Shown: positions 19,107 through 27,663, numbered from the stretch's first letter. The stretch: 64,000 bases of DNA from Vibrio pomeroyi (GCF_024347595.1 NZ_AP025507.1:1-64000); one strand, 5' to 3'. Notes: generated by a model from the letters alone, not told the origin. A program made the numbers and translations.

Positions 19107-19204
19107 TAATTTAAACTAAGATGACACTCATCAGCTGCATTAAGCTATTGCTTCAGTTGCCTAAATTGACTGAACCTTCAACTATTGAACTGCGAGGAAG
19201 ACTC

Positions 19205-19750
19205 ATGCCAAAGATCGTCGATCATGACAAAAGACGCGAAGAGATCGCACTGAAAGCCGCGGGTGTGTTTTTGGAGTTTGGTTATAAAGAGCTGGGAATG
19301 AGACAGCTGTGCTCACACCTCAACATGAGCAAAAGCGCGGTTTATCACTATTACAAAAGTAAAGATGAGCTGTTCAAGGCTGCGACCGAAGCGATTGTTC
19401 GACACGATAGCGATAACCTCGCCGACTTGCCTCTAGCTGTGGATGCAACCACTGAGCAGAAGATTGAAAACTTCGTCCACATCTTTCAAACCATCGAATC
19501 ACGTCACTTCCAAGAAATGAAGTTGGTCTTTGATTACATTGATGTAATTGGTCAAGAAGCCGTAGCTGAAGATGCCAGCATCGAAATCGCCAACAATAAA
19601 TATCAACAACTGCTCGCCCAATACATCGATGCCGAGAATGCGGTTGAGCTGTACAGCATCCTAATCGGCCTGCTAACTCACCAAACCCTGTGTGGTGGAA
19701 AGCTTGAACCTGAGTATGTGCGTTCCGTGGCAAGCAAATACTTAACCTAA
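19205..19750 (+). CDS. TetR-family regulator, divergent from membrane-protein/SDR operon (181 aa)
   Basis: The N-terminal helix-turn-helix (residues about 8-55: KAAGVFLEFGYKELGMRQ, then LNMSKSAVYHYYKSKDELF) is typical of TetR. The C-terminal all-helical part would bind a small ligand or protein; the ligand is unknown. The start at 19205 (MPKIVDHDKR) has GAGGAAG upstream, so the earlier ATG at 19121, which adds 28 residues rich in Leu and Pro, is rejected. The gene is divergent from the membrane-protein/SDR operon and the spacer has two RutR-like boxes, which suggests both promoters are its targets. Confidence 0.87.
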   Translation: MPKIVDHDKRREEIALKAAGVFLEFGYKELGMRQLCSHLNMSKSAVYHYYKSKDELFKAATEAIVRHDSDNLADLPLAVDATTEQKIENFVHIFQTIESRHFQEMKLVFDYIDVIGQEAVAEDASIEIANNKYQQLLAQYIDAENAVELYSILIGLLTHQTLCGGKLEPEYVRSVASKYLT

Positions 19751-19861
19751 CCGGTCTCTCGAAAAGTAAGAACATAGGCAAACAGTATCAAAGGCTTAGT
19801 TACTTTAAGACGCTTAAGCAAGATCGATTGCCCTCAAGCGGATCTAATCACCGCTTTACTA

Positions 19862-19898
19862 GAACGAACGTTCAGCATAAAATATTGAACATATGTTC
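19862..19898. promoter_or_regulatory. Twin TetR palindromes upstream of the second TetR gene
   Basis: GAACGAACGTTC (19862-19873) and GAACATATGTTC (19887-19898) fit GAAC-N4-GTTC and are 25 bases apart, start to start. The pair lies 20-57 bases before the TetR start codon, pointing to autorepression. The AhpD-like gene carries a matching pair at 9003-9038. Confidence 0.6.
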
Positions 19899-19918
19899 AG
19901 ATTAATGAAGTAGATGTT

Positions 19919-20503
19919 ATGGCTAAGACCGCGAAGTTCGATAGACAAGATGTAGTAGATAAAGCAACGAACCTGTATTGGGAAAAGGGCTTTCACGCGA
20001 CATCTATGCGTAACCTGCAAGATGTGATTGATATGCGTCCGGGTAGCATCTACGCGACGTTTGGCAGCAAAGAAGGTTTGTTTAAAGAGACACTTGCTCG
20101 CTATACCGAACTTGGCATCCTCAATCTGAACCGTTTTCGCAGCGAAACAGACTCTCCAATCAAAGCGCTCGAAAGCTTCGTCAAACGTGCTGTGGTCGAA
20201 TCAAAACAGAGCTCGCCAAATGGCATGTGTATGCTGGCAAAAACGGTGGCTGAACTGACTGATGAACACGCTGAGCTATTAGAAGAAGCCAAGAAATCAC
20301 TGAAGATCATGGAAGGTGAGTTCGCTAAACTGATTACCGAAGCGCAAGAGCTAGGTGAAATCAGCAAAGAGCGCGAACCAGCTCAACTTGCTCGTCATGT
20401 TCAAGTTCAGATCGCAGGCCTGCGTACCTACGCGAAAACCTGTGACGACATCGATTTGCTTAACTCAATGGTTGAAGACATATTTAAGTATCATCCTTTC
20501 TAA
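19919..20503 (+). CDS. TetR-family regulator with predicted autoregulatory operators (194 aa)
   Basis: The helix-turn-helix is LYWEKGFHATSMRNL followed by MRPGSIYATFGSKEGLF (residues about 10-58). The C-terminal part fits TetR ligand-binding domains of the AcuR/YxaF type, but the ligand is unknown. The ATG at 19919 follows AAGTAGATGTT, a weak ribosome site. Twin palindromes sit just upstream. The gene has no obvious divergent or co-directional target: the next gene is convergent. The same operator arrangement lies upstream of the AhpD-like gene about 11 kb away. Confidence 0.88.
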   Translation: MAKTAKFDRQDVVDKATNLYWEKGFHATSMRNLQDVIDMRPGSIYATFGSKEGLFKETLARYTELGILNLNRFRSETDSPIKALESFVKRAVVESKQSSPNGMCMLAKTVAELTDEHAELLEEAKKSLKIMEGEFAKLITEAQELGEISKEREPAQLARHVQVQIAGLRTYAKTCDDIDLLNSMVEDIFKYHPF

Positions 20504-20530
20504 AAGCTGAGCTCAGACATCTCAACATAA

Positions 20531-20570
20531 AGACTCCACTGTTAGCCATAAGCTAGAGCGGAGTCTTTTT
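20531..20570 (+). terminator. Terminator after the second TetR gene
   Basis: AGACTCC and GGAGTCT flank a loop with some inner pairing and are followed by T5. It lies between convergent genes. Confidence 0.75.
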
Positions 20571-20619
20571 AGTTTTGAGCTAGTTAACTTTATAGATGAT
20601 TAACTTTAATGTTTAAGGG

Positions 20620-22485
20620 TTACACCTTTCTCATAATCAACGCTTGCGCATTAAGCATCGCCTCTTTGGTGCTGACATCTAACGTTTTGACGTTCGCAAA
20701 GCGCTCGACTTCCTTAATCGCCACATCGTGAGCGAAGATCACCAACCTCGCCCTTTCAATGTCTTTTGGTGTGATGCGATTACCAATCCCGTTAGCACCT
20801 TGTGTCTCGACTTTAATCCGAACCCCAAGATGATACGCCGCTTTTTCCAGAGACTTGGCTGCTAAGAAAGTGTGGGCAACACCAGACGGACAAGAAGTGA
20901 TCGCGAGCACATCCGCTTGCCCTTCTTCTGTCACCGAACCACCTGCAAACTGGTTGGAACTCGCCTCACCTTCGACCACATTCTTTTTCAGTAGTATCAC
21001 GATCAAAGCAGTGGTGAGCGCTCCCGCCAATGTGCCAATGATGTAGCCAATCTTGCCATCAACCACAGGCAAAACAATCCAACCTCCCCATGGCGCATGG
21101 TTTACCACATGGAACATGAAACCAACTACGTTCCCGACAATACCACCAGCCACAACTGCAGGTAGAACACGTGCAGGGTCAGCGGCAGCAAATGGAATCG
21201 CACCTTCACTGATGCCGATCATTCCCATGATGCCTGCAGCTTTTCCGGCTTCACGTTCATCTCGCTTAAACTTCTTCGGCGATATAAAAGTCGCGAGAGC
21301 CATACCGAGTGGTGGCGTACAAATCGCAATGCCAACGCCACCCATCAACCATGGCTGAGTATTCACCTGCGTTTGAGCAAACAACGTAGCAACCTTGTTA
21401 ATCGGGCCGCCCATATCAAAAGCCGTCATCGCGCCTAAAATACTGCCGAGCACCATTTTCCCTGAACCCGCCATACCAGTAAGCATTTGGTTCATCTCAA
21501 GCATCACTTGAGCTATCGGAGAGCCAATCACCCACATCACCGCACCACAAGTTACAAAGGTGCCGACTAGCGGGTAAATGAAAATAGAGCTTAGCGAGAT
21601 CATGCTGTCTGGCAGCTTGATCTTTTTAAGTAGATTCACCACAAAGCCCGCAAAGAACCCGACCACAATTGCACCGAGGAAGCCTGTATTGTATTGGTTC
21701 ACCGCAACCCAAGAACCAATCATACCGGGCGCTAAACCCGGTTTGTCGGCCATTGAATACGCAATGTAACCACCTAATACTGCTGTAAACAGGGTTAAGC
21801 CTGCGATACCCATCTGCGCGATGTCTGCCAGAACGCCACTCTCTGGTACTGCACCGTGACCCGACATCATCACCGACAAAGACAACAACACACCGCCCGC
21901 AACCACGAATGGGATCATGTGCGAAGTGCCATACAACAAGTGTTCTTTAAGGCGATTGAGGGATTGTGCCCAAGGACTGAGCGGCTCGACATACACTTCA
22001 TGATGGCTAGAAGCATAGCTATCGAAGGAATCCGAATTGGCTTCGAGAAACAGCTCTTGAGCCTCTTCGACCGACTCGACTGCCTTTAATTTTGTAACAA
22101 AGCCATCTTCGATCAATTTTGTCGAGATCTGAGCCAGTACCTCGATATGATGGTCGTCGTTGTTGTCTGGTGAAGCGAGCATGAAGAACACATCAGAGAG
22201 TTCACCGCCGTCTGCACCATAATCAATGCCCGTTCGGCTAATGCCTACCGCGACAGCAGGTTTAGCAACGGCGGTACTTTTCGCATGTGGAATCGCAATA
22301 CCGTCATCAAAACCGGTATTACCAATAGCCTCACGCTTCCAGATATCATCAAGGAATTCACTTTTATTCGAGAGCTTACCGGCACGATCGAGTAACTCGA
22401 CAAGCTCTTCAAATACTGCCTGTTTTGAGTCTGCTTGCAAATCTAAGCAGATAATCTCGGGCTCGATAATGTTAGTGATATCCAT
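20620..22485 (-). CDS. PTS fructose/mannose-type permease, fused IIA-IIC-IIB (621 aa)
   Basis: All three sugar-specific PTS parts sit in one chain in the order IIA, IIC, IIB. Residues about 1-150 are IIA, with phospho-histidine H67 in DDGIAIPHAKS. Residues about 170-500 are the membrane IIC (KEHLLYGTSHMIPFVVAGG). The C-terminal about 98 residues are IIB, with phospho-cysteine C532 in ITSCPSGVAHT. The sugar is probably fructose or a mannose-type hexose. It is divergent from the IIB/HPr-like genes. The closest relative in the window is the split IIA plus IIC-IIB pair at 31160-33041, whose IIC is nearly identical over long stretches. As I recall, V. cholerae VC1822 is the counterpart. Confidence 0.92.
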   Translation of the reverse strand: MDITNIIEPEIICLDLQADSKQAVFEELVELLDRAGKLSNKSEFLDDIWKREAIGNTGFDDGIAIPHAKSTAVAKPAVAVGISRTGIDYGADGGELSDVFFMLASPDNNDDHHIEVLAQISTKLIEDGFVTKLKAVESVEEAQELFLEANSDSFDSYASSHHEVYVEPLSPWAQSLNRLKEHLLYGTSHMIPFVVAGGVLLSLSVMMSGHGAVPESGVLADIAQMGIAGLTLFTAVLGGYIAYSMADKPGLAPGMIGSWVAVNQYNTGFLGAIVVGFFAGFVVNLLKKIKLPDSMISLSSIFIYPLVGTFVTCGAVMWVIGSPIAQVMLEMNQMLTGMAGSGKMVLGSILGAMTAFDMGGPINKVATLFAQTQVNTQPWLMGGVGIAICTPPLGMALATFISPKKFKRDEREAGKAAGIMGMIGISEGAIPFAAADPARVLPAVVAGGIVGNVVGFMFHVVNHAPWGGWIVLPVVDGKIGYIIGTLAGALTTALIVILLKKNVVEGEASSNQFAGGSVTEEGQADVLAITSCPSGVAHTFLAAKSLEKAAYHLGVRIKVETQGANGIGNRITPKDIERARLVIFAHDVAIKEVERFANVKTLDVSTKEAMLNAQALIMRKV

Positions 22486-22830
22486 GGTTTACTCTGCCTC
22501 GCCTGATTTCAGACTGAAGTAATTAGGTTCTTCCGACCTAAACTAAAATTTCGATGTTAATAGGATGAAAAGATTAACGGTGTGAAGGCACTCAATATAT
22601 AGGACGAAAGGTGCATTAACTGGATTATTGTAACCAAGAACTCAGAGTGTGACTTTCACCTTAGAATAAAAAACGGCAATCCATAAAATCCACAGAACCC
22701 ATAAACAAATCGCCCCTCCTCTATGCGAGCTTTCCATACTGGATTTCCCACGCAAGACAGCTTTTACAAAATAGCTTGTGAAAGGTAGCTTATGTAACGT
22801 AACAGGGACGAGATTAAGCCGAGAATAATA
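22486..22830. promoter_or_regulatory. 345-base divergent spacer with an inverted repeat
   Basis: It separates two PTS genes that point away from each other. The palindrome TTAGGT-N7-ACCTAA (22523-22541) sits about 40 bases before the IIA-IIC-IIB start and may be an operator or leader hairpin. I saw no clear CRP or Cra site. Confidence 0.4.
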
Positions 22831-23133
22831 ATGAGAATTGTAGCGGTAACTGCGTGCCCTACAGGCATTGCGCACACCTATATGGCAGCTGATGCTTTAA
22901 ATAAAACTGCCCCTAAATTCAACGTTTCAATCAAGGTTGAAACACAAGGCGCTATGGGTATTGAAAACTTACTGACTGCACAGGATATTACTCTCGCAGA
23001 CAAGGTATTGATCGTCTCTGATATCGACATTGAACAGCCAAACCGCTTCGACCCAGCGAAAACCTTATTCATCCCCATGGAAGAGGTATTGTTGAGTGTC
23101 GATAAAGTTTTTATTAAGCATTGTCGCACCTAG
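22831..23133 (+). CDS. Stand-alone PTS IIB protein, fructose type (100 aa)
   Basis: A complete small IIB domain: MRIVAVTACPTGIAHT with phospho-cysteine C9, then IKVETQGAMGIENLLT and KVLIVSDIDIEQPNRF. It is not joined to a IIC and its only partner genes are the HPr-like/IIA hybrid downstream and the divergent IIA-IIC-IIB. It could pass phosphate to a IIC elsewhere, or act in signalling. Its stop at 23131-23133 is followed, eight bases later, by the next ATG, so the two are surely co-transcribed. As I recall, this matches V. cholerae VC1823. Confidence 0.88.
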   Translation: MRIVAVTACPTGIAHTYMAADALNKTAPKFNVSIKVETQGAMGIENLLTAQDITLADKVLIVSDIDIEQPNRFDPAKTLFIPMEEVLLSVDKVFIKHCRT

Positions 23134-23140
23134 ACCTTTC

Positions 23141-23914
23141 ATGAACGAATATCAGATCACCTTCTTCGTTGACGATCCTGCCGCGAACTCACACGTCGCG
23201 CAGCCACTTAGCCGCTTAGCAAAGAAGTTCAAAAGTACCATCCGTATTATCAACATCACTCAAAACCGAACGGCCGATCTCTCCAAGTCTGTCGCGATGT
23301 TACAAGTGGGTTTACTTCGTGGCGATTTGTGCCAGATAACTGCGATCGGTATCGATGCCGAGCTGGCCTGTTTCGTTCTTAAAGATGTCATTGCTGAGCA
23401 CTACGCCATGGTCGGCTCACAAGTGAACTATGAGTTCTCGAACGACTTAATCCAGCGCATGCCGCAGATATGCCCACCTTGCGACATCAAGTGGCATCAT
23501 GCCAAAGCACAAACCCAACTGACCAAGTTTGAATGCTTAAAAGGGCTCGCTCAATTGGTGTATCCAGAAGATCCGGATGAACTGATACTCGCATTTATTA
23601 AACGAGAAGAACGCTCGTCTACATGTGTATCCCCAGGGATCGCACTGCCGCATGTGATGTTTGAATCGACCCAAGATCTCTCGATTGCGGTCATCGTCAG
23701 TGACGACCCGATTGATTGGGCATCACGCATCGGCGAAGTGCATGTTGCTATTGCTTTGGTACTGCCTGCCAATCCACAGCGAGAACATATTGTGGCGGCC
23801 ACCAACCTAACCAGAAACCTGCTTCACGATCAGGTCAATGAGCGTTTACAAAAGACTCGAAGCAGTGTCGACCTACAAGCTTTGCTCATGTACATCTCTT
23901 CTCGTCTGATTTAG
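23141..23914 (+). CDS. HPr-like/PTS IIA hybrid, EIIA-Ntr2-like (257 aa)
   Basis: Residues 1-92 resemble HPr (SHVAQPLSRLAKKF, then LSKSVAMLQVGLLRGD, with S50 matching the regulatory serine). The position of the phosphorylated histidine is an asparagine (N16), and a histidine occurs two residues later at H18. Residues about 115-257 form a IIA domain with the phospho-histidine kept (H171 in PGIALPHVMFES). It is therefore likely a regulatory PTS protein. From memory, V. cholerae VC1824 (EIIA-Ntr2) is the matching gene. The start is set at 23141, because a start at 23096 would lie inside the IIB gene. Confidence 0.82.
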   Translation: MNEYQITFFVDDPAANSHVAQPLSRLAKKFKSTIRIINITQNRTADLSKSVAMLQVGLLRGDLCQITAIGIDAELACFVLKDVIAEHYAMVGSQVNYEFSNDLIQRMPQICPPCDIKWHHAKAQTQLTKFECLKGLAQLVYPEDPDELILAFIKREERSSTCVSPGIALPHVMFESTQDLSIAVIVSDDPIDWASRIGEVHVAIALVLPANPQREHIVAATNLTRNLLHDQVNERLQKTRSSVDLQALLMYISSRLI

Positions 23915-23994
23915 TTCATTTCGCCCTTTTAAATTCATCTCCTTAATCAACTAAGTGACTCACTCCATTGGTTGTAACTCTTTGGTTCACATAA

Positions 23995-24028
23995 TAAAAA
24001 ACGGCTGAGCAATCACGATCAGCCGTTC
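23995..24028 (-). terminator. Terminator of the symporter gene
   Basis: AACGGCTGA and TCAGCCGTT form the stem. On the minus strand it ends in T6, so it should stop the symporter transcript; it may also serve the convergent IIA gene. Confidence 0.8.
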
Positions 24029-24062
24029 TCTTCTATATGGCTTAACTTTTGGGTTTAGTTAT

Positions 24063-25841
24063 CTAAGCCGTTTTGCTCTCTTGTTTCGCATCTTCCACCG
24101 AGTCGTCCACGGCTTTCACCAACATCAGACCAACGATGAACACGATACCGCCACACAATACGAACATCATTCTTCCCCAGAATGGGTTCGGTAGAGCAAA
24201 CATCGCCATCACTGCCACACCAGACACTGCAATCAGTGAGCCCAGCATGTGACGTTGTTTGTTATCCAGCTTCTTCTGCGCTGTTGATTCAGAAACCAAT
24301 GGCGTCGCAAGGTTGTTGAAGAAGGTATCCACATCTTTCTGACGAGACGCTTCTAGTGGTTTGTAGAACAATGTCGAAAGAACAAAGAAGCCGCCTGTAA
24401 ACACTAGGTGCGCGATCAGACCTACAGCTACTTTCAAGTCAGACCATTCGCGGCCAGTTAGAGGTTCTAGGTTGAACAAGTTCTGCAGCATTTCAGCCGT
24501 AATCACAAAGCCTACGATGTAAGAAACAATCGCACCAACCACTAGCGTACCCCAACCTGCCCAGTCCGGAGTCTTCTTAAGGAAGAAGCCACAGAATGCT
24601 GGAATGGTCATTGGGAAGCCAATCAACGCACCCACGTACATCATGGTGTCGAATAGGCTCAAACCTTTTAGAGAGTTAATGAACAGCGCGATAAGGATGA
24701 TGGCAAGACCGAAGAAGGTAGACATCAACTTAGACACAATCATCAGCTCTTTCTCTGTCGCGTTTGGACGAAGAATCGGTTGGTAGAAGTTGATGACAAA
24801 GATACCTGAGTTACGGTTTAAGCCTGAGTCCATTGAAGACATGGTTGCTGCAAACATCGCTGCGATCAGAAGCCCCACCATACCAGCTGGCATGTATTGC
24901 TCTACGAAGTATAGGTAAGCAAAGTCGCCTGCTTTAGAGCCTGCATCTGGGTAATGTGCTGCAAGGTCAACGCCTTGTCCTGCTACAAACCAAGGTGGCA
25001 TGAACCAAATGATTGGACCGATAGTCATTAGAATACATGCTAGCAGAGCCGCTTTTTTCGCGTTCTTCGAGTCTTTTGCCGCTAGGTAACGGTAAGAGTT
25101 CAACATGTTGTTGGTGATACTGAACTGTTTGAAGAAGATAAAGAATGCCCAGATTCCGAAGATGCTTACATAGTTCAGATTGTTACCAGAAACGAATGAT
25201 GCGCCTTCAGCCACAGGGAAGTCTTTAACAATTTCAGTAACGCCACCACCTTGCACGATAGCAACCGCAGCACACGTTACGGTTACCGCCATGATAATAA
25301 CCATCTGCATGAAGTCAGACGCGATAACCGCCCAAGAGCCGCCTGTCACCGACATAACAAGTACAACAAGACCAGTCAGGACGATGGTTGTCGTCATATC
25401 GAAACCAAAGATGCCCGATGCGATGATCGCCAAACCGTTCAGCCAGATACCCGCAGAAACAATACTGTTCGGCATGCCAGACCAAGTAAATACTTGCTCG
25501 TTGAAGCTACCAAAACGCATACGAATCGCGTCAATTGGTGTTACCACACGTAGTTGACGGAATTTCGGAGCGAAGTACAGGTAGTTCATCAGGTAACCAA
25601 ATGCGTTCGCTAAGAAGATAACCGCGACAGCCAACCCATCGGCATACGCTTTACCTGCTGCGCCTGTGAAGGTCCAAGCACTGAACTGCGTCATAAACGC
25701 AGTTGCGCCAACCATCCACCAAAGCATGTTACCACCCCCGCGGAAATAATCACTGGTTGTACTGGTGAACGTTCTAAACATCCAACCTATTGCTATAAGG
25801 AAAAGGAAATAAATTCCTACGATCAGAGTATTGAGTTCCAT
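24063..25841 (-). CDS. Sodium:solute symporter, SSS family (592 aa)
   Basis: A 13- to 14-helix sodium symporter like SGLT/PutP. Markers are MVGATAFMTQFSAWTFTGAAG in the early helices and FAATMSSMDSGLNRNSGIFV, where the SSMDSG serines match the sodium-2 site of vSGLT. The substrate is unknown; sugars or sugar acids are most likely because it sits in a hexose PTS island, and marine vibrios use SSS carriers for alginate oligomers. A long 604-base leader separates it from the AraC gene on the same strand. This insertion between the PTS genes and AraC is not in the V. cholerae order I remember. Confidence 0.88.
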   Translation of the reverse strand: MELNTLIVGIYFLFLIAIGWMFRTFTSTTSDYFRGGGNMLWWMVGATAFMTQFSAWTFTGAAGKAYADGLAVAVIFLANAFGYLMNYLYFAPKFRQLRVVTPIDAIRMRFGSFNEQVFTWSGMPNSIVSAGIWLNGLAIIASGIFGFDMTTTIVLTGLVVLVMSVTGGSWAVIASDFMQMVIIMAVTVTCAAVAIVQGGGVTEIVKDFPVAEGASFVSGNNLNYVSIFGIWAFFIFFKQFSITNNMLNSYRYLAAKDSKNAKKAALLACILMTIGPIIWFMPPWFVAGQGVDLAAHYPDAGSKAGDFAYLYFVEQYMPAGMVGLLIAAMFAATMSSMDSGLNRNSGIFVINFYQPILRPNATEKELMIVSKLMSTFFGLAIILIALFINSLKGLSLFDTMMYVGALIGFPMTIPAFCGFFLKKTPDWAGWGTLVVGAIVSYIVGFVITAEMLQNLFNLEPLTGREWSDLKVAVGLIAHLVFTGGFFVLSTLFYKPLEASRQKDVDTFFNNLATPLVSESTAQKKLDNKQRHMLGSLIAVSGVAVMAMFALPNPFWGRMMFVLCGGIVFIVGLMLVKAVDDSVEDAKQESKTA

Positions 25842-26445
25842 GTATAAGTCTTCTTTATTATTAATATCTGAAGAGCATATTATCCGTAGAAATTTTAATT
25901 TGTAGTATTATAAGTCAAGGTTGTGATAGACCGTATAAACTTGAATATTTGATTTTTAGGCATGAATGAAACGTCAATAAATAAAGAATAGAGCACTATA
26001 AACTAAGCATTCAAAATCAATGCCTTACAAACATTTCAATCAGTAACCCAGTCAGAAATAATTAACTTTTGTCGTCTCTATAAATAGATTTTAGTTTACT
26101 TAAAATTCATTTAATGCATCCGATTAATATCTGAATTCTTAGATATTTGATTCAATGAATAGAGCGCAAAAAACAATATACAGCTCGCAAAACCACCTCT
26201 TATTGTAATTAATCGGCGTTATCTAGAGAATCGCAAAAAATACACAAAACGTGGGAGTCGGTTTAGTAATAAGTAAGAGAAAGCTGTTGAAAAGAGGAAA
26301 CTTAGAGGAAAGCAAAAATCAAATTGATTACCACAACACAGGGTCAGTTGCTGTAATCAAGTCATACAAAATACGGTCGTATAAGACAAGTTCGAGAAGA
26401 TAGTTTGAAACGGATAATTTGAAACAGTATCAGATTGAAACGGTA
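25842..26445. other. 604-base gap upstream of the symporter
   Basis: Very AT-rich. It should contain the symporter promoter. I see TGAAACGT at 25967, a half match to a Cra site, and TGTGATAGACC near 25922, a half match to CRP; neither is convincing. At 26410-26455 the unit GAAAC-GTATCAGATT is repeated just after the AraC stop. No gene is visible. Confidence 0.4.
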
Positions 26446-27285
26446 TCAGATTGAACCGCGGTATTCGGTTGGGGTTCTTCCTGTACGGTTTTTGAATACT
26501 CGGCAGAAGTAGTTCACATCTTTAAAGCCGCAACGAACCGACACTTCATTGAGCTTGAAGTTGTACTTCTTAAGCATGAACTTAGCGCGGTCGACTCGCA
26601 CGCGCGTGATGTACTCGGCCAACGTCATGTGGCCTTGTTGGCGGAACATTCGCGACAAGTGATTGGATGAAATACTAAAGCGCGAGGCGATGCTGTCACG
26701 GGTGATGTGGCGGTGGAAGTTCTCTTGAATGTAGATACAAATGCCCTGATACACATCCTGCACTCGGCTGTGAGATTTCTCGACAGGCGCATCTAGCATG
26801 GTCTTACTGTATTGCAGCAGCGCTTGCAGTAGCAGCTCATCCATCGGCTGCTTATTACTCTCCCTCGCGAGTGAGCTGAGCGCCTCTAGAATGTTATCAA
26901 TCGCAAAACCCGAGCGAGTCTGAATACTGTGCTTTTGAATATCGTAGAAGCTCTCTTCCCCTTTGCGCTTGCTCACCAAGCTTAAACCCAGCTGACGACG
27001 ACCAAACAACATGCTCAGCACCGAGCAATCAGTATCCCAATTGGGCTTATTCCAACAGTTCGGTGGGATGAAAATCGCATCCCCTGCTTTCGCAACAACG
27101 TTGGTAATTTTGCGATCATGACTCTCCATTTCATTTATATACTCTCCGTCTAGCACCAGCTCTAAACGTGGAAAGTTCACCTGATAACTGCATGCTGAAG
27201 GCGTATGAAAATCTCCAGCAAACCAGATGTTGTGAAACGGTTCTCGCTCGTTTAATACCGACGAGATTAGGTCATGAAATATCAT
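26446..27285 (-). CDS. AraC-family transcriptional regulator of the PTS/mannose island (279 aa)
   Basis: The N-terminal part (about 1-160) is a cupin-like sensor with GDAIFIPPNCWNKPNW. The C-terminal about 100 residues are the double helix-turn-helix of AraC proteins (RDSIASRFSISSNHLSRMF and LNEVSVRCGFKDVNYFCRVFKNRTGRTPTEY). It is divergent from the IIA-IIB-IIC/manA genes, with 378 bases between, so those are the likely targets. As I recall, V. cholerae VC1825 holds the same place, next to a PTS gene and manA, supporting a sugar-responsive activator. Two CCAGT repeats in the spacer are candidate half sites. Confidence 0.88.
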   Translation of the reverse strand: MIFHDLISSVLNEREPFHNIWFAGDFHTPSACSYQVNFPRLELVLDGEYINEMESHDRKITNVVAKAGDAIFIPPNCWNKPNWDTDCSVLSMLFGRRQLGLSLVSKRKGEESFYDIQKHSIQTRSGFAIDNILEALSSLARESNKQPMDELLLQALLQYSKTMLDAPVEKSHSRVQDVYQGICIYIQENFHRHITRDSIASRFSISSNHLSRMFRQQGHMTLAEYITRVRVDRAKFMLKKYNFKLNEVSVRCGFKDVNYFCRVFKNRTGRTPTEYRGSI

Positions 27286-27390
27286 TTATTAGAACTCTTA
27301 TGGGCAGCAATAAGGCTACGGCAATAGATATACTCCTTAGTGAAACATAGCGCTATTGAGCAAAATCACAATTTGAGATCTAGGTTACAA

Positions 27391-27419
27391 AAATCCAGTA
27401 TTGGGAATAAATCTCCAGT
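27391..27419. promoter_or_regulatory. Direct CCAGT repeats, possible AraC half sites
   Basis: AAATCCAGT (27391-27399) and AAATCTCCAGT (27409-27419) are in the same orientation with their CCAGT ends exactly 20 bases apart, two helical turns, as expected for a dimeric AraC protein. Position in the araC/PTS spacer supports the idea; binding is inference. Confidence 0.45.
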
Positions 27420-27628
27420 CACAAATCTGATATAGCACATTGTTCCCCCGATGACTCCGCACGCCGAAGCCCTTGTAAATAATAGCCTCAAGCAGGGTCA
27501 ACCCATGTCAATAGAGGCCGAAAAACGCGCCACTAACCGATCAAAATCACACTCCATTTATAACGCAACAATCATCCAGTAAATGCATTTTTTCTTCACT
27601 ACAGAAGGCAAGTAATCAATTTCAGAAT

Positions 27629-27658
27629 ACCCCTAACAAAATAAAAATGAGTAGGGGT
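27629..27658 (+). promoter_or_regulatory. Hairpin that sequesters the mannose PTS ribosome site
   Basis: ACCCCTA (27629-27635) pairs perfectly with TAGGGGT (27652-27658) across a 16-base loop. The right arm contains AGGGG, the Shine-Dalgarno of the ATG at 27664 (six-base spacing). The mRNA could hide its own ribosome site until something opens the stem. Confidence 0.5.
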
Positions 27659-27663
27659 TCGTT

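Larger units (their letters stand above)
27286..27663. other. 378-base divergent spacer between araC and mannose PTS
   Basis: It should hold both promoters. Separate entries list an AraC-type direct repeat and a hairpin over the ribosome site. I saw no other credible element. Confidence 0.5.

Noticed and set aside
23096..23140. Upstream start for the HPr-like/IIA gene inside the IIB gene
   Set aside because: It overlaps the IIB coding end and adds 15 residues that do not match HPr-like N-termini; the ATG at 23141 fits better.
25967..25974. Cra-like TGAAACGT upstream of the symporter
   Set aside because: Only one half of the palindrome is present.
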